Shown in pieces: positions 60,079-64,000 of a stretch of DNA of 64,000 nt. The notes beneath the pieces are model-generated. The model did not search any database and was not told where the DNA came from. It saw nothing but the letters and a program-made list of their open reading frames with translations. Source of the DNA: Phenylobacterium sp. (GTDB taxonomy: Bacteria > Pseudomonadota > Alphaproteobacteria > Caulobacterales > Caulobacteraceae); NCBI RefSeq assembly GCF_030651185.1, contig NZ_JAUSCJ010000017.1:1-64000 (forward strand). The letters are read 5' to 3'. Position 1 is the first letter of the stretch. Each line of letters opens with the position of its first letter. A program made the position numbers and the translations under genes.

Positions 60079-60421
60079 CGCTATCCCCATAGTGAGCACT
60101 CACAGGGAGGGCGCTTGGAGGCGCGGAAACGGTGGGAGGACGGCACGGACGGCGGGATCGAGACGCACTGAGGACGGCGCTGCGGATGTTGGAAGCTTGT
60201 GCAGGCCGGGATGAAAACACGCGGCGCTCTTTGGCGAGGGCGGCGAGGAAATACCTGAGGCGCGGGCTGGGCAGCGAAGGCCCTCGCGCAAGATGACAGA
60301 ACCCCATCGGGCCGGAGACGTGAGAGTGCGTCTCCGGCCCTCTGTGCTGGGATCGCCCAGCTATCGCGCGCCGGGGACTTGGGGCTCGGGGCTCGCGAAT
60401 TGGTGTGATGGGAGCCGCGCA
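60079..60421. other. Gene-free region between early genes
   Basis: 343 bases with no gene I believe. A 113-residue minus-strand frame crosses it but lacks coding character. A 12-bp hairpin lies inside. It may hold an RNA or a replication element. Confidence 0.45.
60309..60340. other. Perfect 12-bp hairpin
   Basis: GGGCCGGAGACG (60309-60320) and CGTCTCCGGCCC (60329-60340) form a perfect stem with the 8-base loop TGAGAGTG. It has no U-run on either strand. Confidence 0.6.
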
Positions 60422-60937
60422 TCAGGCGGGCTTTCCGAGGACTGCGGTTTCCCGCGCCAAGTGAACCTTGCGGCCTTGCGCCAGCTGAGCCCTAGAGAAC
60501 AGACCCCGCGCGATCAGCGCGCGTCGGTTTTCTCGACCCATCTTTGCGTACTGATCACCACAGTCGTACTTGCGGCAGATCGCCGGATGGCGCCCATGGA
60601 TCTCGCATCCAGCCGCTCCCAGGTAGATGCAATCACCGTTAGGTTTGTGCTTGAGCATCATGGCCGGCTGGCCAGTCAACGGATGGCGGATCGCCTCTGC
60701 CTCGTACGAGGAGACGTCGTCCCCCAACTCGGGGTGAAGGATGATCGCGTCGTTCTTACAGCAATGGGAGGGACACCCACCGCACGCGACGGCGCGCATG
60801 GGCGCATCTCGCTGAACGGCGGCGCCGGGGACGACGACAGGGCTGTAGCGAAGCGCGCTCATGCCGCAGCCGCCTGGGCTTCGGCCTTCGCCACGTTCGC
60901 GACGTCGGGCTTCCTGGGCTTGGGTGAGGGGGCTCAT
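60422..60937 (-). CDS. YkgJ-like Cys-rich protein
   Basis: 171 residues from ATG 60937 (ATGA overlap with Cro-like stop); an internal ATG at 60862 could be the true start. The core has CGGCPSHCCKNDAIILHPEL and GDCIYLGAAGCEIHG, then CRKYDCGDQY, typical of YkgJ zinc/iron-chelate proteins. Function unknown. Confidence 0.65.
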   Translation of the reverse strand: MSPLTQAQEARRRERGEGRSPGGCGMSALRYSPVVVPGAAVQRDAPMRAVACGGCPSHCCKNDAIILHPELGDDVSSYEAEAIRHPLTGQPAMMLKHKPNGDCIYLGAAGCEIHGRHPAICRKYDCGDQYAKMGRENRRALIARGLFSRAQLAQGRKVHLARETAVLGKPA

Positions 60938-61164
60938 GCCGCCCTCACACGCTCGACCACTTCGCGCTCATGGGCGGCGATCACGGTCTCAAGCTTGCTG
61001 ACGCTGGATATGGTGGCGCCCTTAGGCGCCGGGTTCTTCTCGGACTGCTTCCAGCGGCTGAAGGTCGTCGGGTGGATACCCGCGCGTTTGCAGGCCTCGG
61101 ACATCGGAAGCCCCACCAGCTTTGCGCGGGCTTCGAGGCGGTTGATGATTTCCTGCTGGTCCAT
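60934..61164 (-). CDS. Cro-like helix-turn-helix protein
   Basis: 76 residues. The HTH is LPMSEACKRAGIHPTTFSRWK. Divergent from the repressor, with three TTAGCAA-type repeats in between. It is probably the first gene of the early left operon. Confidence 0.75.
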   Translation of the reverse strand: MDQQEIINRLEARAKLVGLPMSEACKRAGIHPTTFSRWKQSEKNPAPKGATISSVSKLETVIAAHEREVVERVRAA

Positions 61165-61167
61165 GGA

Positions 61168-61240
61168 GCTAAGTTATTAGCAATATTACCACCATTCAAG
61201 CGCAATGTTGCTAAGCGCGGTGATTTGGCATGTTTGCTAA
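61168..61240. promoter_or_regulatory. CI/Cro operator region with TTAGCAA repeats
   Basis: TTAGCAA at 61177-61183, TTGCTAA at 61208-61214 and 61234-61240, plus an extra GCTAA at 61168-61172 that pairs with TTAGC across 4 bases. The region is AT-rich compared with its surroundings and lies between divergent repressor and Cro-like genes. The same motif occurs again at 63824-63882. Confidence 0.75.
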
Positions 61241-61250
61241 TTGGTCCGCC

Positions 61251-61904
61251 ATGAACGGCCTCGAAGAAGACACCGCCCTTATCAAAGCCCTCTGCAAGTG
61301 GGCGGGCCTCGCTCCCTCCCGGCTGGCGAAAGACGCCGATCTAACGCCCACCACGATACTTCGGCCCTACAATGGGACCGCGACTACGCGGATCAGCACC
61401 CCCACTATTGAGAAGCTGAAAAAGGCGTTCCCCGCCTTCGAATGGTCGCGCCCAGAACCGGACCAGCTCGACGCGAGAACCGAAGATGACTCGGTGCTGG
61501 TGGAGCGGCTTCCGACATTCGCGGGGATGGGCGGCGGCGGGACCGGCGACGGCGATGGCGGAACGGTCGCCTTCTCCCGCGCCCTGGTGGAGATGGACCT
61601 GCGCGCCCGGCCTGAAGACCTGCTGGCTATCATGGCGGAAGGCAACTCCATGGAGCCCGACTTCAAGGGTGGCGATCAGATCCTAATCGACACTCGGCGC
61701 CGGTCGCTCGCCGCGCCTGGCGCTTTCTGCCTGTGGGACTCGGACGGCTTCGTGATCAAGTACCTAGAGAGGGTCCCCGGCTCCGACCCGGCCATGGTGC
61801 GGATCGTGAGCCTACGGTCAGACCTCTATCCGCCGTATGAGCGGCTAGTCGAAGAGTGCGACATTCGGGGCCGGGTTGTCTGGTATGGGCGCCGGGTTCA
61901 GTAG
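61251..61904 (+). CDS. CI-like repressor with S24 peptidase domain
   Basis: 217 residues from ATG 61251; ATG 61230 with GGTGA upstream is an alternative. The N-terminal HTH (LAPSRLAKDADLTPTTILRP) is followed by a linker and a LexA/CI-type S24 half: AIMAEGNSMEPDFKGGDQILID with the nucleophile Ser, and VIKYLERV with the Lys. It would keep the prophage silent and be cleaved on DNA damage. Confidence 0.85.
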   Translation: MNGLEEDTALIKALCKWAGLAPSRLAKDADLTPTTILRPYNGTATTRISTPTIEKLKKAFPAFEWSRPEPDQLDARTEDDSVLVERLPTFAGMGGGGTGDGDGGTVAFSRALVEMDLRARPEDLLAIMAEGNSMEPDFKGGDQILIDTRRRSLAAPGAFCLWDSDGFVIKYLERVPGSDPAMVRIVSLRSDLYPPYERLVEECDIRGRVVWYGRRVQ

Positions 61905-61907
61905 AGC

Positions 61908-62132
61908 CTACCGGGCGAGCGCCGCGTCCAAGGCGTCGTCAAACCCCGCGCCGTCCGCTATCGCGCTCAACACCTCGGAGACGACCTGGGGCGGATAGCC
62001 GAACAGATCCCAAGCCTGCTCAATCGCGACGCAGGCGCTCAGGCCCGTGGGTGAAGGGAGAGCCTTGGCGTAGGCGGCAAGGTCGGCGGCGGCGATCTCT
62101 GCGTCGGTGACGGGGCCGGTTGGGAGGATCAA
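61908..62132 (-). CDS. Small hypothetical early phage protein
   Basis: 74 residues, acidic and Ala-rich, helical (VSEVLSAIADGAGFDDALDAAL). Convergent with the repressor. Last gene of the early block. No family recognised. Confidence 0.5.
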   Translation of the reverse strand: MILPTGPVTDAEIAAADLAAYAKALPSPTGLSACVAIEQAWDLFGYPPQVVSEVLSAIADGAGFDDALDAALAR

Positions 62133-62401
62133 TCGAACGGTCCCCAGTCGTCCCGCTCAGCCGGAATGCCGATGCACTGTAACCCCCAGCGGCCCGGCAT
62201 ATCGGCGGCGAAGCGCATCCGGTTCTGGAAGGCGATCTTGCGGCCCGCCATGAAGATCAGCAGCGGCCACGCGGGGCCGATAGGTTGAGCGCGCCGCGGC
62301 CTGCGGCCACGGTTGGCGCGGAAGCGGCGCTTGAGGCGGAAGTTGGCCTTCCAGTCGTGGCGGGCGGCTAAGAGGTCGGCGCGGGCGGTTGGCTTGGTCA
62401 T
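62129..62401 (-). CDS. Small basic hypothetical early phage protein
   Basis: 90 residues, very basic centre (RLKRRFRANRGRRPRRA) and a hydrophobic patch (WPLLIFMAGRKIAF). Overlaps both neighbours by four bases. It could bind nucleic acid. Confidence 0.5.
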   Translation of the reverse strand: MTKPTARADLLAARHDWKANFRLKRRFRANRGRRPRRAQPIGPAWPLLIFMAGRKIAFQNRMRFAADMPGRWGLQCIGIPAERDDWGPFD

Positions 62402-62712
62402 TGCGGCCCCGATCTGGCCCGATGCATCGCGAGTTCGCTTGCGGCATTGATCAGCGTGAACAGATCGCAGGCTAGTTGGTGGACTTCCTCCGGCTCATCG
62501 ACGCCCTCGTTAATGTAGGGCTGAAGCAGATCGAAGGCGTATTCTCGCACCCTGTCCTGCGCGGCCTTCACGGCTTCCGGGCGCTGGGTGAGTGTGAGGC
62601 CGATGCCGCTCAACGGCGGCCCGCTCCCGCAGGTTGGGCAAGGGAGTTTTGGCGCATAGCCGCCCGGCGAGTAGACGAAGTCGCGACCGAGACAGGTGGG
62701 GCAAATGTTCAC
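62398..62712 (-). CDS. Zinc-ribbon early phage protein
   Basis: 104 residues from GTG 62712 (GTGA overlap). CPTCLGRDF and CPTCGSG are the zinc-binding pairs; the rest is helical. Function unknown. Confidence 0.6.
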   Translation of the reverse strand: MNICPTCLGRDFVYSPGGYAPKLPCPTCGSGPPLSGIGLTLTQRPEAVKAAQDRVREYAFDLLQPYINEGVDEPEEVHQLACDLFTLINAASELAMHRARSGPQ

Positions 62713-63080
62713 GGCAGTCTCTCCGCGTCCATCTCCAGCCCGTTCGCGTAGGACTGAAGGATGCGAGCCGCGAAGGTGTGGCCCTCGCTCTCGACCACCT
62801 TCTTGCTGGCAACGGCGTCGGCGTAGTGCTGCGCCGATGCGTAGTGCAGCGTCGCCATGGCCTTCAGCATACCCGACTTGAAGGACTCGGCGCTCAACCG
62901 CGCGACACGCTCCGCCAGGGTGAGCCAACGGCCATCAGGGGCTTGGCAGGGGGCGTCGGCCCGATCCAGGGCGCTCTCGATGGCCTCATAAGTGGCGTCG
63001 TCCAGCTTGCCGCCAGGGAGGGCGCGGGTGAAGTCGGCATGGAGATCGCCGGGGAAGACGGCTTGGGTGTCAGGCTTCAT
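62709..63080 (-). CDS. Hypothetical early phage protein
   Basis: 123 residues, helical, starting MKPDTQAVFPGDLHADFT. Overlaps both neighbours by four bases. No family recognised. Confidence 0.55.
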   Translation of the reverse strand: MKPDTQAVFPGDLHADFTRALPGGKLDDATYEAIESALDRADAPCQAPDGRWLTLAERVARLSAESFKSGMLKAMATLHYASAQHYADAVASKKVVESEGHTFAARILQSYANGLEMDAERLP

Positions 63081-63250
63081 CGACCTTCCCCCGCCAGCCC
63101 GCTGCCGATCTCCTCGCGGAGCGTCTGCAAGGCGATCAGGGCGGGCCGCGCAAGGTCCGCGGCGTGTGGGTGAGCGCCATCTGTCGCCGTGGCCTCAAGA
63201 CGCCGCTCAGCGCGCAGGAGGGCGTTGTAGATGAGGTCGGCGTCGGTCAT
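63077..63250 (-). CDS. Small hypothetical early phage protein
   Basis: 57 residues from ATG 63250 (ATGA overlap with upstream gene), helical (DLIYNALLRAERRLEATA). No family recognised. Confidence 0.5.
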   Translation of the reverse strand: MTDADLIYNALLRAERRLEATATDGAHPHAADLARPALIALQTLREEIGSGLAGEGR

Positions 63251-63426
63251 TTGCGGTCCTGACATTTCGGGCAAAGGTGGGTCCATTCCGAGCCGACCTT
63301 CTCAGCGCGCCAGCTATTGCGGCGGAACATGCCAAGCGCGTCGCTGAACTCGCTCTCGCCGGTTTCCAGGGTCTCGTCGCAGGCGTCGCACTCGTAGGTG
63401 ATTTCGCCGTATTGCCGGTCGATCAC
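63247..63426 (-). CDS. Zinc-finger small early phage protein
   Basis: 59 residues read directly from the sequence: GTG at 63426 overlapping the upstream stop (GTGA), TGA at 63249-63247. ECDACDETLETGE and HLCPKCQD supply four cysteines for a zinc ribbon, with a middle helix (FSDALGMFRRNSW). The overlaps at both ends support translation. Confidence 0.6.
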   Translation of the reverse strand: MIDRQYGEITYECDACDETLETGESEFSDALGMFRRNSWRAEKVGSEWTHLCPKCQDRK

Positions 63427-63785
63427 AGGCCCTCCCTCCGGTCTTCGTGGCGGCGCTCGCGGGCATCGTCTTCATCGGCCACAGCCCAGTCAGCCGCCTC
63501 CGCGATCATGTCGTCCTCTTCGGTGTCGAGGACGCGCTCGACGCAATCGTCGGCGAACTGATCATCCGTGATGAAGCCATAGCCCATGTCCCAGGGGCGG
63601 GGTTTGCCCTCGACGGTCAGCAGTTCGCAGTCCTCGATCTCCGAGCCCGAGCCGGGATCATCGCGCGACGGCGCGGAGCCCCAGGCGACCGAATAGGCGA
63701 ACTTGCACTCGACCTCGGAATATCCGGGCTCGCCGTCCGTCCCGAAGCAGAGGGTGGTCTGGTAGGTGTATCTGCGGCTGCTCAT
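63423..63785 (-). CDS. Hypothetical early phage protein, first of the block
   Basis: 120 residues from ATG 63785. Beta-rich first half (YTYQTTLCFGTDGE) and acidic second half (EEDDMIAEAADWAVADEDDA). PGSGSEIEDCELLTVEGKPR is a style I have seen in small phage proteins, but no function is known. It is divergent from the plus-strand gene at 63909. Confidence 0.6.
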   Translation of the reverse strand: MSSRRYTYQTTLCFGTDGEPGYSEVECKFAYSVAWGSAPSRDDPGSGSEIEDCELLTVEGKPRPWDMGYGFITDDQFADDCVERVLDTEEDDMIAEAADWAVADEDDARERRHEDRREGL

Positions 63786-63823
63786 TTGTGGCGCTCCAAG
63801 GGCTGCGTGCGTGCAAACCCTTG

Positions 63824-63882
63824 TTAGCATGAATTAGCATTCCTGCAAATTATTCGGTTGCATCGCGTAGCAATGATGCTAA
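63824..63882. promoter_or_regulatory. Second TTAGCA operator cluster
   Basis: TTAGCAT occurs at 63824-63830 and 63834-63840, then TAGCA-N4-TGCTA at 63868-63881 inside GTAGCAATGATGCTAAC. It lies between divergent early genes and shares the motif of the CI/Cro region. Confidence 0.65.
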
Positions 63883-63908
63883 CTTCGCTCCATCAACGGA
63901 GCGCAGAC

Positions 63909-64000
63909 ATGCACCTCGCCACCTACATCACCGCCGAACGCCAAGCCGAAGAAACCCGCCGGGCGCACCATGAACGCGAAGCTCGCCGGTTCTCCTTCAG
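63909..64000 (+). CDS. Start of a plus-strand early phage gene (partial)
   Basis: ATG at 63909 with GGAG 7 bases upstream, then 30 codons to the edge beginning MHLATYITAERQAEE. Highly charged. It is downstream of the TTAGCA cluster. Only the N-terminus is visible, so no family can be named. Confidence 0.5.
   Translation, partial: MHLATYITAERQAEETRRAHHEREARRFSF

Larger units (their letters stand above)
22372..64000 (-). mobile_element. Large tailed prophage (siphovirus-like), left part; right end outside window
   Basis: From the tRNA to the window edge nearly every gene is phage-type and on the minus strand. Right to left they run repressor/Cro, replication and methylation, terminase, portal, capsid, tail tube, tape measure, fibres and lysis. 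A tape-measure protein of 1073 residues and separate tail-tube and G/GT chaperone genes indicate a long tail; no contractile-sheath or baseplate genes were recognised. All structural genes look intact. No integrase is present, so either it lies beyond 64000 or the element uses another mode. The exact left boundary is inferred from the tRNA. Confidence 0.93.

Noticed and set aside
60081..60422. 113-residue minus-strand frame in the early gap
   Set aside because: Low coding character, Ser/Pro/Arg-rich shadow composition, and it contains the 12-bp perfect hairpin.
60860..60936. Read-through of the Cro-like stop codon into an open frame ending near 60862
   Set aside because: The frame is short and could arise by chance; no recoding signal was seen.
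1..64000. CRISPR arrays, insertion sequences or rRNA genes
   Set aside because: No regularly spaced repeat arrays, transposase motifs or rRNA sequence were seen in the window.

Overview
The window looks like a Caulobacteraceae chromosome (Caulobacter or Phenylobacterium type). The DNA is very GC-rich with GC-rich third codon positions, and the host genes are typical alphaproteobacterial ones: NnrU, class II DAHP synthase, the glmU-rpiA-gor run, and an OGT-like TPR protein. The genus is inferred from gene content, not from a search.

The left third (1-22371) is ordinary chromosome. In order it holds the tail of a Pro/Ala-rich protein, nnrU, an Asp/Glu racemase overlapping ilvD, an acyl-CoA synthetase followed by an MHS-type MFS transporter, a glutathione peroxidase-OGT pair, a Gfo/Idh/MocA oxidoreductase, a DUF429-like protein, VanZ-like and MATE proteins, two unknown proteins, then a minus-strand run glmU-rpiA-gor-O-antigen ligase-DAHP synthase with gph divergent from glmU. 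It ends at tRNA-Val(CAC).

From the tRNA to the right edge (22372-64000, continuing beyond) is one large, apparently intact tailed prophage, almost all on the minus strand, so it reads right to left. At the right are a CI-like repressor on the plus strand, a Cro-like gene and a block of small early genes, with TTAGCA-type repeats at two control regions. Next come an HNH/AP2 endonuclease, a GapR-like (DUF2312) protein, a winged-helix protein, a DnaN sliding clamp, a helicase, a beta-class DNA methyltransferase, a C5 methyltransferase whose coding signal switches frame, a LexA-type DNA-binding protein, a GcrA-like/DnaA-IV-like fusion, a replication protein, a thermonuclease and a NusG paralogue. 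Then follow the packaging and head genes (TerS, TerL, a DUF1073 portal with a C-terminal Acb1-like 2H domain, Mu-F-like protein, DUF2213 protease with a nested scaffold start, DUF2184 capsid, connectors), the tail genes (tail tube, G/GT chaperones with a slippery heptamer, tape measure, fibres including an SGNH esterase), an accessory block with two RHH proteins and shared CGTAYRTACG sites, and a lysis cassette (phosphoesterase, holin, M15 endolysin, lipoprotein, Rz/Rz1). Two hairpin terminators sit before the tRNA.

The most interesting content is the set of phage copies of host replication and cell-cycle proteins (clamp, GapR-like, GcrA/DnaA-like, CcrM-class methyltransferase, LexA-like DNA-binding domain, NusG) together with a portal protein that appears to carry a cyclic-nucleotide phosphodiesterase of the anti-CBASS type. 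No integrase lies in the window; it should be beyond the right edge.
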